From assembly GCF_001705035.1 (NCBI RefSeq), contig NZ_MCIG01000017.1, positions 1 through 45,272 of the forward strand: 45,272 nucleotides of DNA. The letters are read 5' to 3'. This document shows positions 32,772 to 40,864 of this stretch, one piece after another (position 1 is the stretch's first letter; each line of letters starts with the position of its first letter). The notes below the pieces were generated by a model that did no database searches, was not told where the DNA came from, and saw only the letters and a program-made list of their open reading frames with translations. This DNA comes from Curtobacterium sp. UCD-KPL2560 (GTDB lineage Bacteria > Actinomycetota > Actinomycetes > Actinomycetales > Microbacteriaceae). The translations under genes were made by a program, and so were the position numbers.

Positions 32772-33374
32772 ATGCACACCACCACGACCACACGCACCCT
32801 CGCGATCGCCGCCGCACTCACCCTCGGCCTGACCCTCGCCAGTTGCTCCACCAGCAGCAACACCGGCTCCGACGCGGGCTCGTCCGCCACGTTGAGCTCG
32901 GCCGCGTCTGCGCACAACGACCAGGACGTGATGTTCGCGCAGATGATGCTGCCGCACCACCAGCAGGCCGTCGAGATGAGCGACATGCTCCTCGCGAAGG
33001 GCGACGGTGTTGACCCCGACGTCGCCACCCTGGCAAAGCAGATCAAGGCCGAACAGGGCCCGGAGATCACGCAGCTCACCAGTTGGCTGCAGGGCTGGGG
33101 GGAGCCCACCGAGTCGGAGCACTCCGGGATGGGGCACTCCATGTCCGGGATGATGTCCGACTCCGACATGACCGACCTCGACCAGGCATCTGCGAAGGAC
33201 GCCGGGCAGCTGTTCCTGCAGCAGATGGTCCAGCACCACAAGGGCGCCGTCGATATGGCGAAGACCGAAGTCGACAAGGGCAAGAACACCGACGCGGTCG
33301 CGATGGCCAAGTCGATCGTGTCGAGCCAGACCGAGCAGATCACGCAGATGAAGGACATGCTCGCGTCCAAGTGA
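32772..33374 (+). CDS. DUF305 lipoprotein, Met/His-rich
   Basis: This 200-residue predicted lipoprotein has signal segment 8-24 and lipobox LASC with Cys 25. The mature part holds two DUF305 half-repeats: FAQMMLPHHQQAVEMSDMLL and FLQQMVQHHKGAVDMAKTEV. These paired HH and Met residues give a ferritin-like four-helix metal-binding bundle. A Met/His-rich linker (HSGMGHSMSGMMSDSDM) separates them. It probably binds copper or silver outside the membrane. The neighbouring CsoR-like operator supports this. Confidence 0.9.
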   Translation: MHTTTTTRTLAIAAALTLGLTLASCSTSSNTGSDAGSSATLSSAASAHNDQDVMFAQMMLPHHQQAVEMSDMLLAKGDGVDPDVATLAKQIKAEQGPEITQLTSWLQGWGEPTESEHSGMGHSMSGMMSDSDMTDLDQASAKDAGQLFLQQMVQHHKGAVDMAKTEVDKGKNTDAVAMAKSIVSSQTEQITQMKDMLASK

Positions 33375-33491
33375 CACCAGTCGCGGGTCGAGGCGGGCAA
33401 CGCAGTCCGCCTCGGCCCAAGACCGGTTCTTCCCCGTTCGTGACCACCTGTCGCGGCAGACCATGCCCGCGACGTGAAGAAGCAGGTACGC

Positions 33492-34670
33492 ATGTTCGTG
33501 ATCAACGCAGTCGGTGACGCCCTAGCAGCAGCCGCCTCGATGGGGTGGGAGATCCTCTGGCCCCTCATCCTCGGCTTCACCCTCTCCGGCATCATCCAAG
33601 CCGTCGTCCGCACCGACCAGATCACCAAGCTCATGCGCGACGACTCCCCCCGAGCGATCAGCGTCGCCACCGGCCTGGGCGCACTGTCCTCGTCCTGCTC
33701 CTACGCCGCGGTCGCCCTCGCACGGGCCCTGTTCCGCAAGGGCGCGAGCCTGACGTCCGCGATGGCGTTCGAGGTCGCCTCCACGAACCTCGTCGTCGAA
33801 CTCGGCCTGATCCTGGCGTTCGTGATGGGGTGGCAGTTCACCGTCGCGGAGTTCGTCGGCGGCCCGCTGATGATCATCCTCATCGCCCTTGGGTTCCGAC
33901 TCTGGATGCGCGGGAAGATCGTCGACGCCGCCCGCGAGCAAGCCGACAAGGGCCTCGCCGGCTCGATGGAGGGCCACGCGGCCATGGACATGTCCGTGCA
34001 GGGCGATCAGGGCTTTTGGCGGCGACTGTTCTCGAAGCCCGGACTGACGAGCGTGTCGCAGTACTTCGTCATGGACTGGGCGTCCGTGCTGCGTGACATC
34101 GTCATCGGCCTGCTCATCGCCGGCGCGTTCGACGCTTGGGTGCCGAAGGCTTGGCTGCAAGCACTGTTCCTCGAGGGCCACCCGACGCTCGCGTTCCTGG
34201 TCGACCCGCTCATCGGCCCGATCCTGGCGATGGTGAGCTTCGTCTGCTCCGTCGGCAACGTCCCCCTCGCAGCGGTCCTCTGGAACGGCGGGATCAGCTT
34301 CGGCGGTGTGATCAGCTTCATCTTCGCCGACCTGATCATCATCCCGATCATCATCATCTACCGGAAGTACTACGGCTGGAAAGCCGCCCTCCGCATCACC
34401 GGCATCTTCTACGGCGCCATGGTCCTCGCCGGCTACGCCGTCGAACTGCTCTTCGCCCCCCTGCATCTCATCCCCACCAACCGGCACCTCACCATCGTGA
34501 CGACCTCGATCAGCTGGAACTACACCACCTGGCTCAACATCGTGTTCCTTCTGATCGCCGCGTTCCTGCTCGTCGCCTTCACCCGCAGCGGCTCCTGGCC
34601 CATGCTCCGCATGATGAGCGGCCACCCCGACACCGACGACCAGGCAAAGGCCAAGCACAGCCAGCCCTGA
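33492..34670 (+). CDS. DUF318/SO_0444-type permease
   Basis: This roughly 392-residue membrane protein belongs to the COG0701 permease group (DUF318, ArsP-related), with about ten helices. It repeats the pattern GxxLSSSCSYAAVALARAL in its first half and VCSVGNVPLAAVLW in its second; the Cys residues in both are characteristic. The central loop carries Met/His residues (MEGHAAMDMSVQ). It probably exports a soft metal ion, copper or zinc by context. ATG 33492 is preferred; an in-frame GTG at 33474 adds six residues but lacks a ribosome-binding site. Confidence 0.82.
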   Translation: MFVINAVGDALAAAASMGWEILWPLILGFTLSGIIQAVVRTDQITKLMRDDSPRAISVATGLGALSSSCSYAAVALARALFRKGASLTSAMAFEVASTNLVVELGLILAFVMGWQFTVAEFVGGPLMIILIALGFRLWMRGKIVDAAREQADKGLAGSMEGHAAMDMSVQGDQGFWRRLFSKPGLTSVSQYFVMDWASVLRDIVIGLLIAGAFDAWVPKAWLQALFLEGHPTLAFLVDPLIGPILAMVSFVCSVGNVPLAAVLWNGGISFGGVISFIFADLIIIPIIIIYRKYYGWKAALRITGIFYGAMVLAGYAVELLFAPLHLIPTNRHLTIVTTSISWNYTTWLNIVFLLIAAFLLVAFTRSGSWPMLRMMSGHPDTDDQAKAKHSQP

Positions 34671-34881
34671 CCCGGCAAGCGACACAGACGGAGCAAGCTG
34701 GGCCATACAGCACTGCCGGAATCACGCCTTAGAGCGTTCCCAGCCACACGTCGACCCGTACCAGCACGAGCCTTTTGTTTTGTCAGAACTCATCGTCAAA
34801 ACAGTGCGGCATCGAAACGTGTACTTACCGTTTTTGATGCTGAAAGAGTATGATTGAAATATTGACGTGGGGGAGGACCCG
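34671..34881. promoter_or_regulatory. AT-rich promoter region of the antitoxin-fic pair with two inverted repeats
   Basis: GTTTTG (34777-34782)/CAAAAC (34797-34802) and an imperfect 11-12-bp repeat with arms 34809-34819 and 34829-34840 (GCATCGAAACG/CGTTTTTGATGC) lie upstream of the antitoxin. TATGAT at about 34849-34854 is a good -10 candidate. The region is far more AT-rich than its surroundings, fitting imported DNA and an autoregulated toxin-antitoxin operator. Confidence 0.5.
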
Positions 34882-35097
34882 ATGGCAACGCAGACCAAGA
34901 CCACGCAGCTCAGCGACACCGAATGCTTGCGCCGTCAGCAGATCATCGACGAGGCCCGCACCTCCACTGAACTCGAGGGCGGCCGTTCCTCGGACGAAGT
35001 TCACGCGCTGCAGGACCGGTGGGTCCGTGGTGAGTTGACGTGGCAGGAAGTAGGCGCCGAGGTGCGCCGACTCCACTCGTCCAGTGCTGACCGCTGA
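34882..35097 (+). CDS. VbhA-like antitoxin of a Fic module
   Basis: This 71-residue helical protein has the class I Fic-inhibitory motif (S/T)xxxE(G/N) as S-TEL-EG near residues 29-34, followed by a second helix pair RWVRGELTWQEVGAEVRRL typical of VbhA-type antitoxins. In such pairs the Glu blocks ATP binding in the Fic active site. ATG 34882 follows a strong GGGGGAGGA site. The cognate fic gene starts 6 bp downstream but is broken, so the antitoxin is probably an orphan relic. Confidence 0.82.
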   Translation: MATQTKTTQLSDTECLRRQQIIDEARTSTELEGGRSSDEVHALQDRWVRGELTWQEVGAEVRRLHSSSADR

Positions 35098-35103
35098 TCT
35101 GGC

Positions 35104-35668
35104 ATGGCCAGCCTTGACCGTGAGGTCTGGGTAGCGGAACGGCCCTGGGCAACAGGCACCACTAGGCAGGACCAGGTAGCCAGCTATCTGGACGCCGAGA
35201 CCGAACTGCTTCGCAGCCGGTCGACCGAGCCTCTCCACACCGTAGAGGAGCTACGCCGATTCGAAGATAGCCGCGTTGAGTACCGGTGGACGAGATCCAA
35301 GCGGAGCCGATCCGCGGGGACTTCGGCATCGAGTATCTGCAGGCAATCCACCGACACCTGTTCCAAAACGTGTACCCCTGGGCTGGCGAAATTCGGACTG
35401 TGGGGTTTTCGGAGGACGGCGAGAAATCCCTGGATCCTCGTCACGTCGGGTTCTAGGTCGATGGCACCGCTCGGATAATGCGCGAGGACGGCCTGCTCCC
35501 TCCAGGCATGGACAACGCTCGGTGGTCGAGCCTGCTCGCGGAGCGCTTCAACGACGTGAACGACGCTCACCCCTTCCGCGAGGGCAATCGCCGCACTCAG
35601 CGCGTCTACTTCGACCAGGTCGCCCAGGCCGGCGGGAAGACGATCCACTGGTTGTCCTGGGCTCCCCG
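35104..35668 (+). pseudogene. fic: broken fic (AMP-transferase toxin) gene
   Basis: The remains of a Fic-domain toxin begin 6 bp after the antitoxin. The first frame (from ATG 35104, with VEELRRFEDSRVEYRW) gives way to another near 35284, where YLQAIHRHLFQNVYPWAGEI continues. An in-frame TAG at 35454-35456 follows, then the same frame shows the Fic motif HPFREGNRRTQR at 35568-35603 (GNRR where GNGR is usual). Homology fades near 35660, just before the ABC ATPase stop on the other strand. One frameshift, one nonsense codon and a lost C-terminus make it non-functional. Confidence 0.87.
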
Positions 35669-35671
35669 TGG

Positions 35672-36487
35672 TCAGGACGACGGACGGGAGGCGCGGGTCG
35701 CCTCCGGCGCGCGGCGTGCGTGCCAGCGCCCACCGACACGGTCGACGGTGAGCGGGAACGCGAAGGCTGCGGACACCGCGGACGACGTGACGACCGCGTC
35801 CGCGGGCCCCTGCGCCACGACGGCCCCGTCGCGGAGCAGCAGCGCGTGCGAGGTCGAGGCCGGCAGGTCCTCGAGGTGGTGGGTGACCATCACGCTCGAC
35901 AGGTCGGGGCGTCGCGTGCGCAGGGCGTCGACGGTCTCGAGCAGGTGCTCCCGCGCGGCGACGTCGAGCCCGGTCGCGGGTTCGTCGAGCAGCAGCAGGT
36001 CGGGCTCCGCCACGAGGGCCCGCGCGATGAGTGCCCGTCCGCGTTCCCCCTGCGAGAGGACCGGCCAGCGCGCGTCGGTGCGTGCGACGAGCCCGACGTC
36101 GGCCACGAGCCGGTGTGCGGCGTCGAGCTGCTCGGCCGTGGGCTCCCAGCGCAGCATGAGGTCGGTCGTCCCGGTCAGGCCGGTGAGGACGACCTCGAGC
36201 ACGGTCAGGGGCGAGAGGACCCGGTGCCGTGGGTCCACGTGCCCGATGTGCTCGCGGAGCGCGCGGACGTCGGTCCGGCCGAGTCGCCGACCGAGGACCT
36301 CGACGGTGCCCGCCGTCGGGTGGCTCGTGGCGCCGAGGACCGCGAGCAGCGTGGACTTCCCGGCGCCGTTCGGGCCGAGCAGGGCCCAGTGCTCCCCGCT
36401 GCGGACGGTGAGGTCGACGTCGTGCAGCAGGTCCCGGCCGGAGCGGGTGACGCGGAGTCCGGCGGCTGCGATGCGTGGTTCGGTCAC
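35672..36487 (-). CDS. ABC transporter ATP-binding protein
   Basis: This 271-residue stand-alone ABC ATPase has Walker A GPNGAGKST at 38-46, Q/H-loop region HVDPRHRVLSP near 83-93, signature LSQGE at 144-148, Walker B LLLLDEP at 164-170 and the switch His in VTHHLEDLP near 200. The layout resembles ModF/metal-type importers' ATPases, but no permease lies in the window, so the substrate is unknown. It marks the return to core-like, very GC-rich DNA after the accessory region. Confidence 0.93.
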   Translation of the reverse strand: MTEPRIAAAGLRVTRSGRDLLHDVDLTVRSGEHWALLGPNGAGKSTLLAVLGATSHPTAGTVEVLGRRLGRTDVRALREHIGHVDPRHRVLSPLTVLEVVLTGLTGTTDLMLRWEPTAEQLDAAHRLVADVGLVARTDARWPVLSQGERGRALIARALVAEPDLLLLDEPATGLDVAAREHLLETVDALRTRRPDLSSVMVTHHLEDLPASTSHALLLRDGAVVAQGPADAVVTSSAVSAAFAFPLTVDRVGGRWHARRAPEATRASRPSS

Positions 36488-36522
36488 CGCTCCATGCTGC
36501 CGGACCCGCGCCCGTTCCCGGG

Positions 36523-37191
36523 TCAGGCCTTCGCGGCGCGGACCTCGGCGAGGTGCTCGGCCATCGCGCGGGACATGCCGCGGATCACGGCGCCGGCTGC
36601 CTCTCCGTCGCGGCCCTTCGCGGCTGCACGGAAGGAGTCGAGTCCGTGCTTGACGTCCCAGAACACGAACTCGGGCTGGCCGATCCGCACGAACTTCGCG
36701 CGGTTGACGATGCCCTCGGCGGTCTTCACGAGCAGCTCGTTGCCCGAGTGCGCGACGAGGAACGCGATCAGCGCGTCGATGTCGTCGTTGAGCTTGCGGT
36801 CCTCGGCGTCGGCGTGTGCCCGGGCCCCGTCGAGGAGCTTGCCGAGCTGCTTGAGTGCGGCGTCGTCGAGGGTCGGGATCGCCCAGCGCGCGGCGAGCTC
36901 GGCGAACCCGAAGAGCAGCTGGAAGGCGTCGTCGTACTGCTCGCGCGTGGGGGAGGCGACCCGGGTGTAGCGGTTCGCCTCCATCTCGACCAGGCCGAAG
37001 TCGACGAGCTTCGCGATCGCCTCGCGGATGGGCGTGCGACTGACCCCGAGCCAGGCGACCAGTTCGTCGTCGTTGAGGCGTTCACCGGCCTGGAGCGTGC
37101 CGTCCTGGATCGCGGCGAGCATCTTCTCGAGCACGACGTCGCGCAGCAGCTTGCGGGGCGAGTTCTCGACGGTCGACTTGGGCACGGGCAT
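36523..37191 (-). CDS. GntR-family transcriptional regulator (FCD type)
   Basis: The 222-residue regulator has an N-terminal winged helix (about 12-80, with LNDDELVAWLGVSRTPIREAIAKL) and a helical C-terminal domain of FadR/VanR type starting near 85. It is the likely owner of the palindrome at 37247-37260 ahead of its own gene, so autoregulation is probable. The effector is unknown; the next upstream gene encodes an acrylyl-CoA-reductase-like enzyme on the same strand. Confidence 0.92.
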   Translation of the reverse strand: MPVPKSTVENSPRKLLRDVVLEKMLAAIQDGTLQAGERLNDDELVAWLGVSRTPIREAIAKLVDFGLVEMEANRYTRVASPTREQYDDAFQLLFGFAELAARWAIPTLDDAALKQLGKLLDGARAHADAEDRKLNDDIDALIAFLVAHSGNELLVKTAEGIVNRAKFVRIGQPEFVFWDVKHGLDSFRAAAKGRDGEAAGAVIRGMSRAMAEHLAEVRAAKA

Positions 37192-37246
37192 GCGCTGCTC
37201 CTCCAGTGGGTTCCGGGTGGTCCGCCGCCCAACCTAGCGTGAAATA

Positions 37247-37260
37247 CGCAAACGTTTGTG
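37247..37260. promoter_or_regulatory. GntR-type operator candidate
   Basis: CGCAAACGTTTGTG is a 14-bp near-perfect dyad (12 of 14 symmetric) 56 bp upstream of the GntR start, next to a CTAGGTT -10-like element on the minus strand. Size and symmetry fit FadR/VanR-type operators. Confidence 0.5.
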
Positions 37261-37313
37261 AAAACACCAGTGATGTGAAAGATCAGCCGCGGGAGGTCGG
37301 CCTGCGGGGGTGG

Positions 37314-38291
37314 TCAGCCGCGGAGGTCGACCACCGTCCGGCCGTGCACCCGCCCCGCGACGACCTCGGCGCCGACCGTGACCGCGCGCTCGAGGTCCAC
37401 CGTGCGCGTGACGTCGGCGAGCAGGGCCGGGTCGAGGTCGGTCGCGATGCGGTCCCACGCCTGCTGCCGGAGGGCGAGCGGGGCCTCGACCGAGTTGATG
37501 CCGAGCAGGGACACGGCACGCAGGATGAACGGCATCACGGTCGTCGGCAGGGCCGAGTCCTGCGCCAGGCCGCACGCCGTGACCGCACCGCCCCAGCGCG
37601 TCGACGCCAGCACGTTCGCGAGCGTGGCACCGCCGACGCTGTCCACCGCGCCCGCCCAGGTCGCCCGCTGCAGGGGCTTGCCGAGGTCGGCGATGGTGGC
37701 ACGGTCGACCACGTCGGTCGCCCCGAGGGTCCGCAGGGATCGCTCGTGCTCACGTCGGCCGGTCGACGCCGTCACCCGGTACCCGCGTGCCGCGAGCAGC
37801 GCGATCGCGACCGTGCCGACGCCGCCGGACGCGCCCGTGACGAGCACCGGACCGTCGTCGGGCGACACCGACCGCTCCAGGGCCAGGACCGACAGCATCG
37901 CCGTGAAGCCCGCCGTGCCGACCGCCGCCGCGAAGGAGTCCTGCACGCCGTCCGGCAGCACGACGAGCGACCCGCTCGGGACCACCGCCTGGTCCGCCCA
38001 GCCGCCGTGGCGCGTCTCGCCGAGCCCTGCGCCGTTGCACACGACCCGGTCGCCGATCGCCACGTCGTGCACGCCCGGGCCGAGCGCCGAGACGGTGCCG
38101 ACGACGTCGATGCCCGGCACGAGCGGGTCGACCCGGGCGACGCCGGGGTTGCCGGCCAGGGCCAGGCCGTCCTTGTAGTTGACGCTCGAGCACGTCACGT
38201 CGACGAGGACCTCGCCCTCGGCGGGCTCGGCCAGGTCGACCTGCGTGACCGTGGGCGGTGCGGAACGGGAGACGAGGACTGCGCGCGTCAT
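37314..38291 (-). CDS. acrylyl-CoA reductase (AcuI/YhdH)-type NADPH oxidoreductase
   Basis: This 325-residue zinc-independent medium-chain reductase shows SSVNYKDGLALAG (35-47), PGIDVVGTV (59-67) and the NADPH-binding VTGASGGVGTVAIALLAARGY (151-171), the AcuI/YhdH pattern. Members reduce acryloyl-CoA or quinone-like enones. ATG 38291 follows the repeat-rich gap after pfkA. No zinc-binding Cys cluster of alcohol dehydrogenases is present. Confidence 0.9.
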   Translation of the reverse strand: MTRAVLVSRSAPPTVTQVDLAEPAEGEVLVDVTCSSVNYKDGLALAGNPGVARVDPLVPGIDVVGTVSALGPGVHDVAIGDRVVCNGAGLGETRHGGWADQAVVPSGSLVVLPDGVQDSFAAAVGTAGFTAMLSVLALERSVSPDDGPVLVTGASGGVGTVAIALLAARGYRVTASTGRREHERSLRTLGATDVVDRATIADLGKPLQRATWAGAVDSVGGATLANVLASTRWGGAVTACGLAQDSALPTTVMPFILRAVSLLGINSVEAPLALRQQAWDRIATDLDPALLADVTRTVDLERAVTVGAEVVAGRVHGRTVVDLRG

Positions 38292-38324
38292 GCGTCGGAC
38301 GCTACCCGCGCCTCCCGGCCGCCC

Positions 38325-38398
38325 GTCCACCAGCGGTGGACGCGACCACCACCGGTGGACGCGACCACCACCGGTGGTCGCCGCCCCGGGGGGGGGGG
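38325..38398. repeat. 19-bp tandem repeat with hairpins and an 11-G tract
   Basis: Between pfkA and the reductase gene, a 19-bp unit beginning GGTGGACGCGACC occurs at 38335-38353 and 38354-38372, with a third partial copy to 38379. GTCCACC-AGC-GGTGGAC (38325-38341) and GACCACC-ACC-GGTGGTC near the end can form hairpins. A run of 11 G follows (38388-38398), prone to slippage. It may act as the pfkA terminator. Confidence 0.7.
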
Positions 38399-38404
38399 AC
38401 GTGC

Positions 38405-39433
38405 CTAGCCGAACATGATGGCGGCCTCGTCGAACCGGGCCTGCGGCACGGTCTTCAGCTCGCCCAGCGCGTCCTCGAACGAGACGTGCACGATCTCGGT
38501 CCCCTTGAGCGCGACCATCCGGCCCCAGCGCCCCTCGACCACCGAGTCGATGGCCGCCAGGCCGAGCCGGGTCGACAGCACCCGGTCGTAGGCCGTCGGG
38601 GTGCCGCCCCGCTGGATGTGCCCCAGCGTCGTCGCACGCGTCTCGATGCCGGTCATCTCCTCGATCATCGGCGCCAGGCGCTCGCCGATGCCGCCGAGCC
38701 GCGGTCGCCCGAACGCGTCGAGTCCCCGCTCGGTGTGCGCGGTGTCCTCGTGGTCCGGGACGAAGCCCTCGGCGACCACGACGAGCGGTGCGCGACCGCG
38801 GTCGTAGGCGGCGCGCACCCACGTCGCGATCTGCTCCATGCTCGTCTTCTGCTCGGGGATGAGGATCGCGTGCGCGCCCGCGGCCATGCCGGAGTGCAGC
38901 GCGATCCAGCCGACGTGCCGGCCCATCACCTCGGCGACCATGCACCGCGAGTGCGACTCACCGGTCGTGCGGAGGCGGTCCATCGCCTCGGTCGCGATCG
39001 CGACGGCGGTGTCGAAGCCGAACGTGTAGTCGGTGGCGCCGAGGTCGTTGTCGACGGTCTTCGGGACACCGACGATCCGGAGGCCGCCGTCGGTGAGTCG
39101 CTTCGCGGCGGCCAGGGTGCCCTCGCCGCCGATCGCCACGATCGCGTCGATGCCGTGCCGCTCGAGGGTCTTCGTGATGTTCTCGACGCCGCCGTTCGGT
39201 CCCTCGAAGGGGTTCGTGCGGCTCGTGCCGAGGATCGTCCCGCCCTGCTTGGCGATGCCCTGGATGTCCTTGCGACCGAGGGGCACGATGTCCCCGTCGA
39301 CCACCCCGCGCCAGCCGTCCCGGAACCCGACGAACTCGTGGCCGTGGATCGCGATGCCCTTGAGCACGATGGCGCGGATGACCGCGTTGAGTCCGGGGCA
39401 GTCGCCTCCGGAGGTGAGGATGCCGATGCGCAC
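38405..39433 (-). CDS. pfkA: 6-phosphofructokinase, ATP-type
   Basis: This 342-residue enzyme phosphorylates fructose 6-phosphate. SGGDCPGLNAVIRA (8-21) binds the donor, GGEGTL (102-107) has Gly where PPi-dependent enzymes have Asp, PKTVDNDL (124-131) contains the catalytic Asp, and MGRHVGW (170-176) binds sugar phosphate. ATP use is therefore inferred, although the PKTVDND form is shared with PPi enzymes. GTG 39433 with GGAG 5 nt upstream opens the family start MRIGILTSGGD. Confidence 0.95.
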   Translation of the reverse strand: MRIGILTSGGDCPGLNAVIRAIVLKGIAIHGHEFVGFRDGWRGVVDGDIVPLGRKDIQGIAKQGGTILGTSRTNPFEGPNGGVENITKTLERHGIDAIVAIGGEGTLAAAKRLTDGGLRIVGVPKTVDNDLGATDYTFGFDTAVAIATEAMDRLRTTGESHSRCMVAEVMGRHVGWIALHSGMAAGAHAILIPEQKTSMEQIATWVRAAYDRGRAPLVVVAEGFVPDHEDTAHTERGLDAFGRPRLGGIGERLAPMIEEMTGIETRATTLGHIQRGGTPTAYDRVLSTRLGLAAIDSVVEGRWGRMVALKGTEIVHVSFEDALGELKTVPQARFDEAAIMFG

Positions 39434-39507
39434 GGAGACTCCAACGTCGTCGGGTTGCGGGGACCTCCCCATCATGTCTGACGGTGGTGGGGCATTACCA
39501 TCCCCGT

Positions 39508-40476
39508 GTGTCCCTGCCGTCCCCCGTCACCCCCGGCCCGTCCGGCGGGTCCGCCGCGGCCGAGCGGGTCGACACGGTGTACCGGCCTGGAGGCGCGGTG
39601 GACGTCCGCGCGACCCTCCGGCCCCTGCAGCGCGGCTCCGGTGACCCCGCCTTCCGGGTGGTCGGGTCCGACACGTGGCTCGCGCTCCGCACGCCGGCCG
39701 GGGCGGCCTCGGTGCTCGTCCGCCGTGCGGGCAGCGACGCCGTCGCGGTGTCGGCGTGGGGCGACGGTGCCTCGTGGGCGGTGACCCACGCGCCGGACCT
39801 GCTCGGCCGCGGCGACGACTGGTCCGACCTCGACGTGGGCGCCCACGCCTTCCTGGCCGAGGCGCGGCACCGCCAACCGGGGCTGCGCCTGCTCCGGACG
39901 AACACGGTCGTGGCGATGCTCGTGCCGGCGATCATGGAGCAGAAGGTGACGTCGCGCCAGGCCTGGCGCGCCTGGCGGTACCTGCTGCGGCGCTTCGGTG
40001 AGCCGGCACCCGGTCCGGCACCCGCGGAGATGTTCGTCCCACCGACCCCCGAGCAGTGGGCACGGGTCCCGAGCTGGGAGTGGCACCGGGCCGGCATCGA
40101 GCCCGGCCGTTCGGCGACGGTGATGCGGGCGGTCAAGGTCGCCCCGGCACTCGAGCGCACGCTGGCGCTCGGTCGCGGCGGTGCGGTGGTCGCGCAGCGG
40201 CTCCAGTCGGTCCCCGGCATCGGGCGGTGGACCGCGGCGGAGACGGCGCAGCGCGCGCACGGCGACCCGGACTCGCCGAGCGTCGGGGACTACCACGTGC
40301 CCGCGCTCGTCGGGTGGGCGCTGGCGGGCGGCCCGGTGGACGACGACGGCATGCTCGAGCTGCTCGAGCCGTGGCGCGGGCACCGGGAACGGGTCGTGCG
40401 GCTGATCGGGGGCTCGGGCTTCCGGAAGCCGACGTTCGGGCCGCGCATGACGATCCAGGACCACCGCTGGCACTGA
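39508..40476 (+). CDS. AlkA-like DNA-3-methyladenine glycosylase (HhH-GPD family)
   Basis: This 322-residue protein has an N-terminal beta domain (40-100) and a helical HhH-GPD domain. MEQKVTSRQAWRAWRYLLRRFG corresponds to the substrate-pocket helices, LQSVPGIGRWTAAE is the helix-hairpin-helix, and the catalytic Asp lies in SVGDYHVP. It should excise alkylated purines. It lacks the C-terminal FeS Cys cluster. GTG 39508 is preferred because TACCAT at 39497-39502 could drive a near-leaderless transcript; GTG 39484 adds eight residues. It is divergent from pfkA. Confidence 0.88.
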   Translation: MSLPSPVTPGPSGGSAAAERVDTVYRPGGAVDVRATLRPLQRGSGDPAFRVVGSDTWLALRTPAGAASVLVRRAGSDAVAVSAWGDGASWAVTHAPDLLGRGDDWSDLDVGAHAFLAEARHRQPGLRLLRTNTVVAMLVPAIMEQKVTSRQAWRAWRYLLRRFGEPAPGPAPAEMFVPPTPEQWARVPSWEWHRAGIEPGRSATVMRAVKVAPALERTLALGRGGAVVAQRLQSVPGIGRWTAAETAQRAHGDPDSPSVGDYHVPALVGWALAGGPVDDDGMLELLEPWRGHRERVVRLIGGSGFRKPTFGPRMTIQDHRWH

Positions 40477-40587
40477 CACCGCCCGGTCCGTCGACCGGTG
40501 CTGTGCGCCTCATCAGGCGTCGACGCGGACAGTCCCGGTCCGCTCCCGTAGCCTTCTGTTGAGAACTGATCTCACGAAGGAGGAACC

Positions 40588-40776
40588 ATGTCGAACCCGG
40601 ACACCACCCCCGCCGCCGAGGCCGAGGAGCACCGCGTCGCCGAGCACGACGTCGCCGACCACGACCACGAGCAGGACGGCGGCGAGCACGAGACCGTCGA
40701 GCACGGCGACCACGTCGACTTCGTGCACGACGGCCACCGGCACGCTCGTCACGAGGACCACTACGACGAGCACTGA
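40588..40776 (+). CDS. tiny His- and acid-rich protein
   Basis: This 62-residue protein is composed largely of His, Asp and Glu, ending HVDFVHDGHRHARHEDHYDEH in short alternating units. A strong AAGGAGG site 6 nt before ATG 40588 shows it is a real gene. The composition suggests binding of zinc or nickel, and similar small proteins occur in related genomes as far as I recall. It stands alone, followed by a strong terminator. Confidence 0.8.
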   Translation: MSNPDTTPAAEAEEHRVAEHDVADHDHEQDGGEHETVEHGDHVDFVHDGHRHARHEDHYDEH

Positions 40777-40796
40777 GCGTCGCTGAGCCGACCACC

Positions 40797-40846
40797 CGAC
40801 GGACGGGAGGCGCGTGGCGGGCCCGCCACGGGCCTCCCGTCCGTCG
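40797..40846. terminator. 50-bp bidirectional terminator hairpin
   Basis: Perfect 15-bp arms (CGACGGACGGGAGGC 40797-40811; GCCTCCCGTCCGTCG 40832-40846) enclose a second perfect palindrome, GTGGCGGGCCCGCCAC (40814-40829). It lies between the converging stops of the His-rich gene and the SDR gene and should end transcription from both sides. Confidence 0.8.
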
Positions 40847-40864
40847 TCGGGTCGCGCGGGCGCC

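Noticed and set aside
16184-35671. Integrative element with att sites
   Set aside because: No tyrosine or large serine integrase, no tRNA, and no direct repeats at the two junctions were found.
40130-40795. Minus-strand Arg-rich frame across the glycosylase end and the His-rich gene
   Set aside because: No domain, poor start context, and antisense to two genes with good support.
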